Shown here piece by piece: positions 16,661 to 23,470 of a stretch of 24,855 bases of DNA. Within the stretch, counting starts at the first letter, position 1; every line of letters begins with the position of its first letter. The notes under the pieces were generated by a model, which saw only the letters and a list, made by a program, of their open reading frames with translations, ran no database searches and had not been told where the DNA came from. The position numbers and the translations under genes were made by a program. The DNA is from a virus. The stretch covers positions 1-24,855 of the IMG/VR virus record IMGVR_UViG_3300023278_000924; one strand, written 5' to 3'.

Positions 16661-17476
16661 CTACGCATAGTCGCGAAGCCTTAAAACTTCACCGACATAT
16701 GTGTCATGCTCAGGGTGAAGCTTATCCCAATATGGGCTGTCACGTCTAGTCATCTCTGCAATGCGCTGATTTGCTTCGTGAGGTGTCATAATTAGCTCAC
16801 TGGTTTCGCCCAGCAGCTTGTCCTCACCAATCTGCTCAGCCAGCTTGGCAAACATGCGCACGACCTGCGGGTGGTCGCCCAGCATGCGGCCATCAGACAG
16901 TTGTATTTCGTCCAGCAAGTTCGCATCGCCAAGCAACTGCGTCGCTGCGTTGTACGCCAGCGCCATGCGCTGCTCAAATGCCTGGCCAAATTCTTGGCGC
17001 AGATCTTGCTCCGACTCATACACCGCTTTTTCAGTTGCCTCTGATCGCGAAGAGCTTGCGCCTGTGACCGTTTCCTCAAGGAATTTGGCCATCCGCTCGA
17101 CCTGGCGATTGTTCAAGCCGGCCTCAAACGCAGATTGCTTGAACCCTTCAAGTTCATTGTCAGAAAAAACTTGGTTCTCAAACTTAACTTCATAACCCGA
17201 AGAGGCCTGCGGGCGGCCCAGCTTGGCCCACACGTCCGCCCAGTCGTCGTCAGTTGCCGTCTTCCCCGGCAAAGGGATCTTGTCAGCACCAATCATCCGC
17301 TGCGCATGCACATAGCTTTTAGCCAAGGACGCAGGGTCGGTGAAATTGCGCAAGGATGGTTCCATGCGCAGATCTTCCGGCAGGCTGTCAAGAAACCCTA
17401 CCGGGGCAGCAGCTGGGGCTGCAGATGCAGTCGCGACATCTTGAGATCCAGTGTCCTGGGTTGTCTCTTCGCTCAT
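16661..17476 (-). CDS. Capsid scaffolding protein
   Basis: This 271-aa, acidic, helical protein sits just before the major capsid gene, the standard place for the scaffold that shapes the procapsid. It has an Ala/Thr/Gln-rich disordered N-terminus. Then comes FLDSLPEDLRMEPSLRNFTD and PASLAKSYVHAQRMIG, a pattern strongly typical of podovirus scaffolds, followed by KIPLPG and DDDWADVWAKLGRP. The rest is coiled and charged, ending in a basic/aromatic segment. AAGGA lies about 6 nt before the ATG, which overlaps the preceding stop by 4 nt. Confidence 0.9.
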   Translation of the reverse strand: MSEETTQDTGSQDVATASAAPAAAPVGFLDSLPEDLRMEPSLRNFTDPASLAKSYVHAQRMIGADKIPLPGKTATDDDWADVWAKLGRPQASSGYEVKFENQVFSDNELEGFKQSAFEAGLNNRQVERMAKFLEETVTGASSSRSEATEKAVYESEQDLRQEFGQAFEQRMALAYNAATQLLGDANLLDEIQLSDGRMLGDHPQVVRMFAKLAEQIGEDKLLGETSELIMTPHEANQRIAEMTRRDSPYWDKLHPEHDTYVGEVLRLRDYA

Positions 17477-17691
17477 TGTCTTTCCTTCTCTTCGGACAGC
17501 ATTCGGACGATCAGCAGCACTGCTGCGCGCTGTCCTTCATTAAAAGCTGATGTGTGTGGATCGCCCGAAACAAATGTTGTTGCGTTAAACGAAAAGCGCT
17601 TCATCAAATCGTCCAGCACCTGCTGGCCGTCGTCAGTGTTAAACGTGCGGCGGTACGCCAGCTTCAGCTCTTCAACCTGCTTCATGTTCAC
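17473..17691 (-). CDS. Bbp19-like small phage protein
   Basis: The 72-aa product reads YRRTFNTDDGQQVLDDLMKR, then FNATTFVSGDPHTSAFNEGQ and a final helix. This matches the Bbp19-like family named after Bordetella phage BPP-1, found between portal and scaffold or capsid genes. Its function is unknown to me. I chose the GTG at 17691 because GGAGG lies 7 nt upstream and it overlaps the portal stop (GTGA). The ATG two codons later would have a long 13-nt spacing. Confidence 0.85.
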   Translation of the reverse strand: MNMKQVEELKLAYRRTFNTDDGQQVLDDLMKRFSFNATTFVSGDPHTSAFNEGQRAAVLLIVRMLSEEKERQ

Positions 17692-19295
17692 AGCAAAGCC
17701 TCCGCGCCGCCGAGCGCCTTGACCATCGGCGCAGCATTGCCCAGCGCTTCAGCCTGCATCATCTGCGTGGCAGTCTCAGATTCCGCTTGTTGCGCTTGCG
17801 CCTGCTGGCGACGCAAACGCGCCACCTCTTCGTCAGACCTGATCACCGTGGCCGGAATACCAGTCGTATCAACCAGGTACTTCACCAGCTTGTCGCTGTC
17901 CAAGTAATCCATGACAGGCGCCACCTCGGCGATCTGCATCATCACCTCAAAGCCGCGCAGCATCGACTGCAGATCCGTCAGCTTCTGCGCCTTGGCCAGC
18001 GGCGATACATACTCAATCTCAATGTCTTGGCCCTGCAAATCTTCCGGCGCCGGCGGCAATACACCATTGCGCAGCAAAATGCTAAACACGCGCGAAATCA
18101 AAGGCTGCAACATTTCAGACTGCAAACGCCCAAGAACCGGCCCAAGCAACCGCATCTTTTCTTCATTGCGCTGCAGCACTTCGGTCGCCGTCATTGCCTG
18201 CCCTTGGGCCAACAACAGCTGGTCTACATAAAACGCTTGGCGAATTGCGCCACGGCGCTGCTCTTCCATGTTCAAACCCAGCGGGTTGTTGGCGCCAATG
18301 TTTAGCGGCTCCAACCGATCGCGCGTGCCGGCCCGGTAGAAGTTCAACGAGCCAGGCGTCGTGCGGATCGGCATCATGAAGCCGTCATCCGGCACCATCA
18401 GCGGCGGGTCGATCTGCTTCTGCGCCGCGCGGATGGTCACCTCACACATCTTGTTAAGCATCTTCACATCAGGCAGCGCCGTCATCGCCGGCGATCGGCC
18501 ATAGGTTGACACGCTGTCTTTCACAAAGCGCGGCACCATGAACGGAAAATCGTCAAAGCCGCCCTCAGACAACAAAGCTTTGCTGTCCATGTGGTAATAC
18601 ACAGACGCAATCGCCTTGTTTTTCGCAGCGCGCCCAGGCTTGCCGCCGCGCGGGTACACCGCGTGCAGAATTGTATGCTCGGTGTACGGGCTGTTTTCGA
18701 CATCCTTCTTCACAACAAGCGGCAACGCCTCAATGCCAAACTGTTGTTCCAGCGCACGCGCCGTCATCTTGAACTTACGGTAAACCGTGTCAACCACGCC
18801 GCTCGCGTTTTCGGAAATCATGATCTCAGCAATGTGGCGCGTGCCAAACCGAACGCCGTCATCGGCGCCCTCAACGTAAATCGCGCCAGTGCCAAACACT
18901 ACCAAGTCAAAATACAGCTCATGCACTTCCTGCTGGAAGTTCGAGCGATGAAAAGCCTGGTACATTTGATCAATGCAGCTCTCAAGCCACTCGTTGGCTG
19001 CATCGTTGCCCTGCAGATCACGCTCCCTAAACCGCATCGAAAACCACGGCGTGGACGGCGATGTCAGCATGCCGTGCAGCGACGACGCCAGCAGCTCAAC
19101 CGCGTGGATAGCCGTGCCGTCAAAAATCATTTCAGTGCGCTTGTCGCCCTGCGCGCGCTTTTTAACAATGTCCGCCTTGCGCGGCAGCATGTAATCAGCC
19201 AGCTGCTGCCAGTGATGCTCCCAATTCGAACGCGCGTTGGCCAAATCATTGTACCGACGATCTAGCCGCGAAACCAGCGGATCTACACTTGCCAT
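17688..19295 (-). CDS. Portal protein (T7-like head-tail connector)
   Basis: The 535-aa protein forms the dodecameric ring at one vertex through which DNA is packaged and ejected. The N-terminus has NWEHHWQQLADYMLPRKADI, then TEMIFDGTAIHAVELLASSL, HGMLTSPSTPWFSM and EVHELYFDLVVFGTGAIYVE. These are the hallmark segments of the podovirus head-to-tail connector family (PF12236). The C-terminal part includes AMTATEVLQRNEEKMRLLGP (family-typical) and an Ala/Gln-rich tail. It starts in TAATG overlap with the preceding gene, with a G-rich Shine-Dalgarno. The length is usual for the family. Confidence 0.95.
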   Translation of the reverse strand: MASVDPLVSRLDRRYNDLANARSNWEHHWQQLADYMLPRKADIVKKRAQGDKRTEMIFDGTAIHAVELLASSLHGMLTSPSTPWFSMRFRERDLQGNDAANEWLESCIDQMYQAFHRSNFQQEVHELYFDLVVFGTGAIYVEGADDGVRFGTRHIAEIMISENASGVVDTVYRKFKMTARALEQQFGIEALPLVVKKDVENSPYTEHTILHAVYPRGGKPGRAAKNKAIASVYYHMDSKALLSEGGFDDFPFMVPRFVKDSVSTYGRSPAMTALPDVKMLNKMCEVTIRAAQKQIDPPLMVPDDGFMMPIRTTPGSLNFYRAGTRDRLEPLNIGANNPLGLNMEEQRRGAIRQAFYVDQLLLAQGQAMTATEVLQRNEEKMRLLGPVLGRLQSEMLQPLISRVFSILLRNGVLPPAPEDLQGQDIEIEYVSPLAKAQKLTDLQSMLRGFEVMMQIAEVAPVMDYLDSDKLVKYLVDTTGIPATVIRSDEEVARLRRQQAQAQQAESETATQMMQAEALGNAAPMVKALGGAEALL

Positions 19296-19507
19296 TACAT
19301 GCCCCCGTAATTAGCCATCAGGCTCTGCCGAACCGGACCAGCCTTCTTTTTCTTCCGCATATCTCCGCCCTCCATACGACCAGCCATGCGCTGGTTCAAC
19401 CGCTCAATCGGATCAACCGTCATGGCCGACGACACGCCCTGCGTTGGCTGCGACGCCGCAGCCCCCATCAAGCCAGACTGCCGCTTATATTCATTCTTGC
19501 GCATCAT
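19295..19507 (-). CDS. Small basic hypothetical protein before portal
   Basis: This 70-aa protein starts MMRKNEYKRQSGLMGAAASQ and ends VRQSLMANYGGM. It is rich in Arg, Lys, Met and Gln with a KKKK run. It overlaps the genes on both sides (ATGA with the upstream gene, TAATG into the portal), which supports it being real. Both it and the preceding protein end in a basic residue followed by SLM, suggesting a short shared peptide. I do not recognise a family; a small virion or packaging accessory is possible from position. Confidence 0.68.
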   Translation of the reverse strand: MMRKNEYKRQSGLMGAAASQPTQGVSSAMTVDPIERLNQRMAGRMEGGDMRKKKKAGPVRQSLMANYGGM

Positions 19508-20142
19508 ACGATCAGGCCTCCGCCCATCAGACTACGCCGGCGCCGCGTCGTGCCTTCGCCGCCAGACAGCAAGCCGCGCGACGAAGTCGCAATCGTTTGC
19601 GCCAAGCCCAGCTTGCGCTGCTTCTCAGCCGCCGTCTCGCCAGCTTTTTTAATTCGATCTTCCTGCTTGACCGTCATGCCAGAGTCACCAACAGGCTCAG
19701 GAGGTGGTGCTTTCGGCGCAGTTGCTTTCGGCGCAGTTGCTTTCGGCGCAGTTGCTTTCGGCGCAGGATCTCTGTCCCTGTCTTTATCGGTGGGCGGTGG
19801 CGGGGCCATAGCATTCATACGATCCGCGTTTTGAATGCGCCGCATCACGTTCGCATCGTCCTGGCCAAACATACCGCTAAAGCTATACACGCTTGACTCA
19901 GGGTCAGTAGTTCTGTCACCAGCCGAAATGTTTCGATTGGGTATGTCAACCGTAGCAAAGCGCTCAACCGTGCCGGAAGGCGTTTGCACGCTCCCAATCC
20001 TCGGCTTCACAATCGGACGATAAGACGTAGTCGGCGCGTATTGGCTGCCGCTGTCCTTGCTGTCGCTGCCGCCGCTAAAAGCCTCCTTGACGTTTTTAAC
20101 CGCCTTGTCAAAAGCCTCCTTAACTCTGCTCATTATCGACAT
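19504..20142 (-). CDS. Hypothetical protein with KATAP repeats, between terminase and portal
   Basis: The 212-aa product has a short amphipathic N-terminus (VKEAFDKAVKNVKEAF), a Ser/Thr-rich middle, and a proline-rich linker of KATAP repeats (about residues 126-143). The C-terminal end, LGLAQTIATSSRGLLSGG, is followed by a run of four Arg and SLMGGG. I recall similar (T)I.TS.RGLL and basic SLMGG endings in small proteins beside portal genes of other podoviruses, but no function is known to me. The ATG has GAGGT about 5 nt upstream, formed partly by the terminase stop TGA. It appears to be a real but fast-evolving, partly disordered protein. Confidence 0.75.
   Translation of the reverse strand: MSIMSRVKEAFDKAVKNVKEAFSGGSDSKDSGSQYAPTTSYRPIVKPRIGSVQTPSGTVERFATVDIPNRNISAGDRTTDPESSVYSFSGMFGQDDANVMRRIQNADRMNAMAPPPPTDKDRDRDPAPKATAPKATAPKATAPKAPPPEPVGDSGMTVKQEDRIKKAGETAAEKQRKLGLAQTIATSSRGLLSGGEGTTRRRRSLMGGGLIV
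19711..19765 (-). repeat. 15-bp tandem repeat, 3.7 copies
   Basis: The plus-strand unit TTTCGGCGCAGTTGC occurs three times in full and once in part, without mismatch. On the minus strand it encodes repeated K-A-T-A-P. Identical copies imply recent slippage; copy number may vary between related phages. Confidence 0.92.
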
Positions 20143-20150
20143 ATCTTACC

Positions 20151-21425
20151 TCACGCCGTGAACGGGTCATAATCCATGACCGCCTGCTTCTGGGGTGGCC
20201 TCGACCGATCCCCCGTTTCCCTAATCCCAACCGCCAAGTACCGAAACGCATCGGCAGCGTGGCTGGTCCAGTCATGAACAGGCGACGCGCGGAAAGACCG
20301 CGTGCGCTCGTTGTAAGCGCGATGATACTGCCTTAACGCCTCCAAGCCAACCTTTGTCTTCTCCCGGTCAAACCAAAGCCTCGGTATCAACATTTGTGCC
20401 GCATGTATCCCGTCCTCAACAGGCAGCTTTGGCACAATCCGGAAGTTCAAACCCAAATCCCAAGCAACCTCCCGCCGGCTCTTCCCGCTGCCCAGCTCCC
20501 GAACCTGGATGTCGTGCGGCGCGTAATGATCCCCGTACAAATAACGACGCTCCGACAAAACCTTGCAGTAATGGGGCAAGCCCTCATTGCGGGCCTCGTA
20601 ATAATCAATCACATGGATCGCACGCCCAACCGTCTGCGTAAACCAAATTGCCGTGCTGTCGCCAACACCAAGATCCCAAAACGTATCCACTCGGTGCGCA
20701 GGGTCATACGGCACGTTGCAAACCCTGCCAGCATCTTGGGCATCCTCCAAATCCTTGCCGTAAATCGCGCCAGGCACATTCGCGTTCCACGAACACTCAA
20801 ACTCCTGCTGGTACTGGTCATGCGACATCGTCTGACGCGCAGCAGCCAATTCCTCATCATCCAAAATCCCAGTCTGACCAGCCTTGTAAACCGCACAAAG
20901 CCAATCATCATTCCCACTCGCCTCCTCGTACAAATCAAAAAACGCATTGTGACCCTTTGGGGTGCCGACAAACACAGCCCACCCCTTCCGATCCGACAGC
21001 GCAGGGCGGATGACTTCGGGGAAAACATTCTCTGGCATCTGCGCAACCTCGTCCATCACGCAGCCGTCCAAGTAAATCCCGCGCAAACTGTCAGGGTTCT
21101 CAGCTCCCAACAAACTAATCCGCGCACCAGTCGGCAAATCACACCGCAATTCCGTTTCGTGGAACTTGGCGCCAGGTATCCCGCCAGCAAATTGCTTTAG
21201 GTAATCCCAAGCCACGTTCTTCGCCTGACGATAGGTGGGCGCCATGTAGGCATACCGGGGGTTCGTCTTCCCGCACATAATCGCGTCACGCAAAATGTGA
21301 TTGATCGCCCACACAGTCTTGCCAAAGCGCCGGTGGCACACAACCACCCCCCACCGCTTGGCCTGCATCTCGGCATGCAGCGTCAGCTGCAACGGTCGCG
21401 GCGCGTAAGGTATAACAATTTCCAT
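20151..21425 (-). CDS. terL: Terminase large subunit (packaging ATPase/nuclease)
   Basis: This 424-aa motor protein pumps DNA into the procapsid and cuts it. A Walker A-like CHRRFGKT lies near residue 30, with a hydrophobic strand and acidic DE (GCVMDEVAQM) as Walker B near 122. VGTPKGHN near 153 looks like motif III. The RNase H-like nuclease is visible as DTFWDLGVGDSTA (first Asp near 251), APHD (about 305) and HDWTSHAADAFRYL near the C-terminus. The ATG at 21425 forms TGATG with the preceding stop; a TTG one codon earlier is less likely. The length is slightly short but complete. Confidence 0.95.
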   Translation of the reverse strand: MEIVIPYAPRPLQLTLHAEMQAKRWGVVVCHRRFGKTVWAINHILRDAIMCGKTNPRYAYMAPTYRQAKNVAWDYLKQFAGGIPGAKFHETELRCDLPTGARISLLGAENPDSLRGIYLDGCVMDEVAQMPENVFPEVIRPALSDRKGWAVFVGTPKGHNAFFDLYEEASGNDDWLCAVYKAGQTGILDDEELAAARQTMSHDQYQQEFECSWNANVPGAIYGKDLEDAQDAGRVCNVPYDPAHRVDTFWDLGVGDSTAIWFTQTVGRAIHVIDYYEARNEGLPHYCKVLSERRYLYGDHYAPHDIQVRELGSGKSRREVAWDLGLNFRIVPKLPVEDGIHAAQMLIPRLWFDREKTKVGLEALRQYHRAYNERTRSFRASPVHDWTSHAADAFRYLAVGIRETGDRSRPPQKQAVMDYDPFTA

Positions 21426-21619
21426 CAATGCACCTGCTCTGTTTTTTCGAACTCGATGATGCCGAACTGCTGCAAGATCTCTTCGTACAGGTCAAGCAGC
21501 AGCATCGTCAGCTCGACCAGCTCAACGTACTCGTAGTCGTCCGGATTATCCATCATGTCGGCTAGGTCGTCCTGCATGGCTTGGATGTGGGCTATTATGG
21601 CTGGGTGGAGTTCTGGCAT
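21425..21619 (-). CDS. Very acidic 64-aa hypothetical protein before terL
   Basis: The protein begins MPELHPAIIAHIQAMQDDLA. It has 16 Asp/Glu and a single Lys in 64 residues and is probably helical throughout. I chose the ATG at 21619, with GAGG 8 nt upstream. The open frame runs on to 21937, but the extra part crosses the non-coding dif-like region and looks random. It is the first gene of the late operon and overlaps terL by 1 nt. Acidic helical proteins can mimic DNA or bind packaging factors. No family is recognised. Confidence 0.72.
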   Translation of the reverse strand: MPELHPAIIAHIQAMQDDLADMMDNPDDYEYVELVELTMLLLDLYEEILQQFGIIEFEKTEQVH

Positions 21620-21730
21620 TGCGGCAGCCTCGCAGAGAGAGTGTGTACTTTCAGCACCCGTCATATCGCTATAGGAAGTGGCGGGCGGTTTGGGGGAGGG
21701 TGGGGGTCGGCGTCTCGGAAAACGGGTCGA

Positions 21731-21758
21731 AAGGCGCATAATACGCATTATGTTAAGT
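21731..21758 (+). other. dif: dif-like XerC/XerD recombination site
   Basis: The 28-bp site has a left arm AAGGCGCATAA, a 6-bp centre TACGCA and a right arm TTATGTTAAGT. Compared from memory with the E. coli dif arms (GGTGCGCATAA and TTATGTTAAAT), the XerC-side arm matches at 8 of 11 and the XerD-side arm at 10 of 11, in the same order and with the standard 6-bp spacing. XerC/XerD are host tyrosine recombinases that resolve chromosome dimers; some phages and plasmids use them for integration or multimer resolution. That it lies in a long non-coding gap supports function. Use by this phage is inferred. Confidence 0.75.
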
Positions 21759-21778
21759 AGCGGTTTCAATGTTATCAA
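21750..21778 (-). promoter_or_regulatory. Candidate sigma70-type promoter for late operon
   Basis: On the minus strand, TTGATA (21773-21778) is followed after 17 nt by TAACAT (21750-21755), matching the -35 hexamer at 5 of 6 and the -10 at 4 of 6. It points toward the 64-aa gene and terL, about 130 nt downstream. The -10 overlaps the XerD-side arm of the dif-like site, so recombinase binding and transcription could interfere. Prediction by eye only. Confidence 0.4.
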
Positions 21779-21816
21779 TGACTTAGCATTTTGGCCCCCA
21801 GAAACCGGACCCAAAA

Positions 21817-21830
21817 CACAACATGTTGTG
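21817..21830. promoter_or_regulatory. 14-bp perfect palindrome (possible operator or part of terminator)
   Basis: CACAACATGTTGTG is a perfect palindrome located downstream of the small terminase gene. On the minus strand it is followed by TTTT, so it could be a weak intrinsic terminator for the early block, together with the nearby GC-rich inverted repeat. A perfect palindrome could equally be a binding site for a dimeric regulator acting on the late promoter about 40 nt away. Confidence 0.5.
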
Positions 21831-21914
21831 CCGGGGGCATGGCACCCCAGCATCCAGCCGGCCCCCGCGCGTAGATGGCAACTCAGCGCGTGTGATATAC
21901 AGGACGACACGGCC

Positions 21915-22373
21915 TTATTGCTTATCGACCGAGGCAACGTCGCCGCTGGCCCAGCTGATGGTTATGGCTGACTGCTGCTGCGGTGCGTCCTCTTTCTTGT
22001 CTCTGATGCCGTATGGCTGTGTGCGTGCCAGCGTCCACTTGAGGCTTTCGACTTCGAGCTTTCTGCGCTGGATCTCTGCGCCGAGCCATCGGCTGTCGCA
22101 CGGTGATCCGTCTGGATGCTGTGTTGGCAGTGGATCGCTGGCCAATGTGTTGATGCGGTCTGCGTAGTACTCTGCCTGCCTCACCCGTCCATCGCGGTAG
22201 ATCTCATGGAGTTCTGGATCTCGGATGACTGCCTTGGTGATTGCGTAGTATGCCGGCATGCCTTTGTCTTCGACGATGCGCAGCAGGCTTTCGCCTTGCG
22301 CAAGTCTTTCGGCGATTGATGTCATGAGTGCTTTTGTGACTCTGACGTACTTTTGTTTAGGCTGGTCTGTCAT
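21915..22373 (-). CDS. terS: Terminase small subunit (Sf6-type)
   Basis: The 152-aa protein likely recognises phage DNA and delivers it to the large terminase. It has an N-terminal helix-turn-helix-like part (ALMTSIAERLAQGESLLRIV then EDKGMPAYYAITKAVIRDPE). A central RQAEYYADRINTLAS follows, then RKLEVESLKWTLARTQPYG. This order (repeated-use S-L-R-I with GMP, A-D-x-I, then W-x-L-A-x...P..YG-like) is typical of Sf6-like small terminases. AGGAGA lies about 7 nt before the ATG. It closes the early block, not directly joined to terL as is usual, because 295 nt and a small gene intervene. Confidence 0.87.
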   Translation of the reverse strand: MTDQPKQKYVRVTKALMTSIAERLAQGESLLRIVEDKGMPAYYAITKAVIRDPELHEIYRDGRVRQAEYYADRINTLASDPLPTQHPDGSPCDSRWLGAEIQRRKLEVESLKWTLARTQPYGIRDKKEDAPQQQSAITISWASGDVASVDKQ

Positions 22374-22374
22374 T

Positions 22375-22644
22375 TTAATCTCCTATTGCTATCTCGCCAC
22401 CGCAGGCTGCGTATCCTGCCATGTCGATCCAATTGTCTGCGTGCGTTGGGTTTGACCTGATGCGCGCCACCTTCAACAACGCCAGCATCACGGCCACATC
22501 GATCGACGTGATGTCGTCAGTGCCGAGGTATGCGCTCCACAGCTCTGCGATGCGGTGGAAATTGCTTTCGGCGTCACCGTGTGTGGCGGCTCGGTCTTTG
22601 GTCACATATTTGGCTGCTGTTGCTAGTATCTCTGATCTTGTCAT
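22375..22644 (-). CDS. DUF6378-like phage protein
   Basis: This protein of about 89 aa reads TRSEILATAAKYVTKDRAAT, then HGDAESNFHRIAELWSAYLG, DVAVMLALLKVARIRSNPTH and ADNWIDMAGYAACGGEIA. This is the pattern of the DUF6378 family, common in phages; the NW.D.AGYAA ending and HGD..NF..IA recall all-alpha nucleotide-pyrophosphatase-like folds, though I cannot confirm activity. I give the ATG at 22644 (TGATG overlap). A GTG at 22647 or TTG at 22650 also remain possible, since a GAGA ribosome site fits the GTG slightly better. Confidence 0.82.
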   Translation of the reverse strand: MTRSEILATAAKYVTKDRAATHGDAESNFHRIAELWSAYLGTDDITSIDVAVMLALLKVARIRSNPTHADNWIDMAGYAACGGEIAIGD

Positions 22645-23231
22645 CACCAAGGTATCTCATCCTCTAAACTCTTGTTGGTAATTTTTATCACGTCGGCCTT
22701 TGGAAAACTACTCCTGACAGCTGCGATGGTTTTTCCTGTGACTGACTGTTGGTACATTGCGATAGCAAGCACCATTTCGCGCTCTGACACCAGCACGACA
22801 TCTGGGTGCTTATCCTGTACCCTCTGCCAGGCCCTAGCGTCGCGCAGGAGGCCGTACTCCATGCCGTCGGCTTGCAGGAGCCACAAATCATCCGAGGCGG
22901 GCTGTGCGCCGCTCTGAGTGGCCGCTTCATCCATCGCCTGCATGCCTCTCATGCAGACCCCTGCTCTGAGTGTCACTTGTTCTGGATCTTGGTCATCGAT
23001 TGCTGCATTGAGCTTTGCCATCGCTGCGCCGTATCGCTGCGCCATTTCCGGCGACACCAGCTCGACGAGCCGATCGACGCCCCACTTGTGATCCATCGCG
23101 ACGGCCATGCGGTCGAACGGGCCGAGAGCATAGTCACATTTGATTTCTTCCTGCGTCACGCCTGCGTGCAGGATCCGATCGGCTTTACGCTGCCTCTTTG
23201 GTTTAGCTGGTCTGTGGCTGGTCATATCCAT
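22644..23231 (-). CDS. Hypothetical protein beside the repeat array
   Basis: This 195-aa protein is not recognised. The N-terminus is basic (HRPAKPKRQRKADR). The middle is helical (MDHKWGVDRLVELVSPEMAQ, RYGAAMAKLNAAIDD), with two Cys/Met-containing helices, and the C-terminus ends FPKADVIKITNKSLEDEIPW. No signal peptide or membrane helix is seen. The start could be the ATG at 23231 or 23225; the second has AGAG 6-7 nt upstream. It is the first gene after the TGTA[T/G]GA array, so its product may be controlled by, or act with, that region. A basic N-terminus fits nucleic acid binding, but this is a guess. Confidence 0.75.
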   Translation of the reverse strand: MDMTSHRPAKPKRQRKADRILHAGVTQEEIKCDYALGPFDRMAVAMDHKWGVDRLVELVSPEMAQRYGAAMAKLNAAIDDQDPEQVTLRAGVCMRGMQAMDEAATQSGAQPASDDLWLLQADGMEYGLLRDARAWQRVQDKHPDVVLVSEREMVLAIAMYQQSVTGKTIAAVRSSFPKADVIKITNKSLEDEIPW

Positions 23232-23470
23232 CTCTGTTTTTCTGGGGCTTGTAGGAATTAGGAAACCCTAAAGGGCTTTCCTATTCCTCCTACAAAACTG
23301 CCCGTGCGTATGATTTATGTATGATTTTGTATGAATTGTATGAAACGCCCTCATAACCCTTTGTTTTCGTTACATCCACTTTTCCTACACGTTTCATACA
23401 CAGCCCTGTTTCTGGGTGTCTGCGGAAAGCCCCGTTTTTGGCCGTTTCATACACCTTTTCATACAAATTT
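23232..23470. promoter_or_regulatory. Non-coding region with TGTA[T/G]GA repeat array (possible origin or operator)
   Basis: This 239-nt gap contains nine exact TGTA[T/G]GA copies. Plus-strand starts are 23250, 23318, 23328 and 23337; minus-strand copies lie at 23288-23294, 23383-23389, 23394-23400, 23447-23453 and 23459-23465. A CGTATGA at 23307 is a near copy. The plus cluster is spaced 9-11 nt, close to one helical turn. A longer form CGTTTCATACAC occurs at 23390-23401 and 23443-23454, and its complement TGTATGAAACG at 23337-23347. The AT content is high. Such arrays are typical of iteron origins or multi-site operators. The helicase gene ends at its right edge. Confidence 0.75.
23250..23294. 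repeat. Imperfect inverted repeat at left end of the array
   Basis: The inner stem AGGAAACCC / GGGCTTTCCT around TAAA (one bulged C) spans about 23260-23282. It extends to outer arms TGTAGGA (23250) and TCCTACA (23288), which are two of the array motifs. There is no T-run on the minus strand, so this is more likely a cruciform, protein site or mRNA leader stem of the 195-aa gene than a terminator. Confidence 0.6.

Larger units (their letters stand above)
21620..21914. other. Non-coding region between small and large terminase genes
   Basis: About 295 nt has no convincing gene on either strand. From right to left it holds a GC-rich inverted repeat (CGGGGGC at 21832-21838 with GCCCCCG at 21861-21867), a 14-bp palindrome, 7-bp arms CGGTTTC (21761) and GAAACCG (21801), a possible promoter and a dif-like site. 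It separates the early block from the late operon, so transcription probably restarts here. Confidence 0.8.

Noticed and set aside
20394-21200. 268-aa plus-strand open frame across terL
   Set aside because: It lies wholly antisense to the terminase large subunit and shows no recognisable protein features.
21737-21752. CATAAT/ATTATG inverted repeat as a repressor operator
   Set aside because: The spacing and flanking bases fit a dif core much better; a separate operator is not needed to explain it.
21620-21937. N-terminal extension of the 64-aa gene to give 170 aa
   Set aside because: The extension crosses the palindrome, promoter and dif-like site, is Pro/Arg/Cys-rich and random-looking, and overlaps terS. 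The internal ATG at 21619 has a ribosome site.
23250-23465. CRISPR array
   Set aside because: The repeats are only 7-12 nt, in both orientations, with short irregular spacing and no spacers of typical length.
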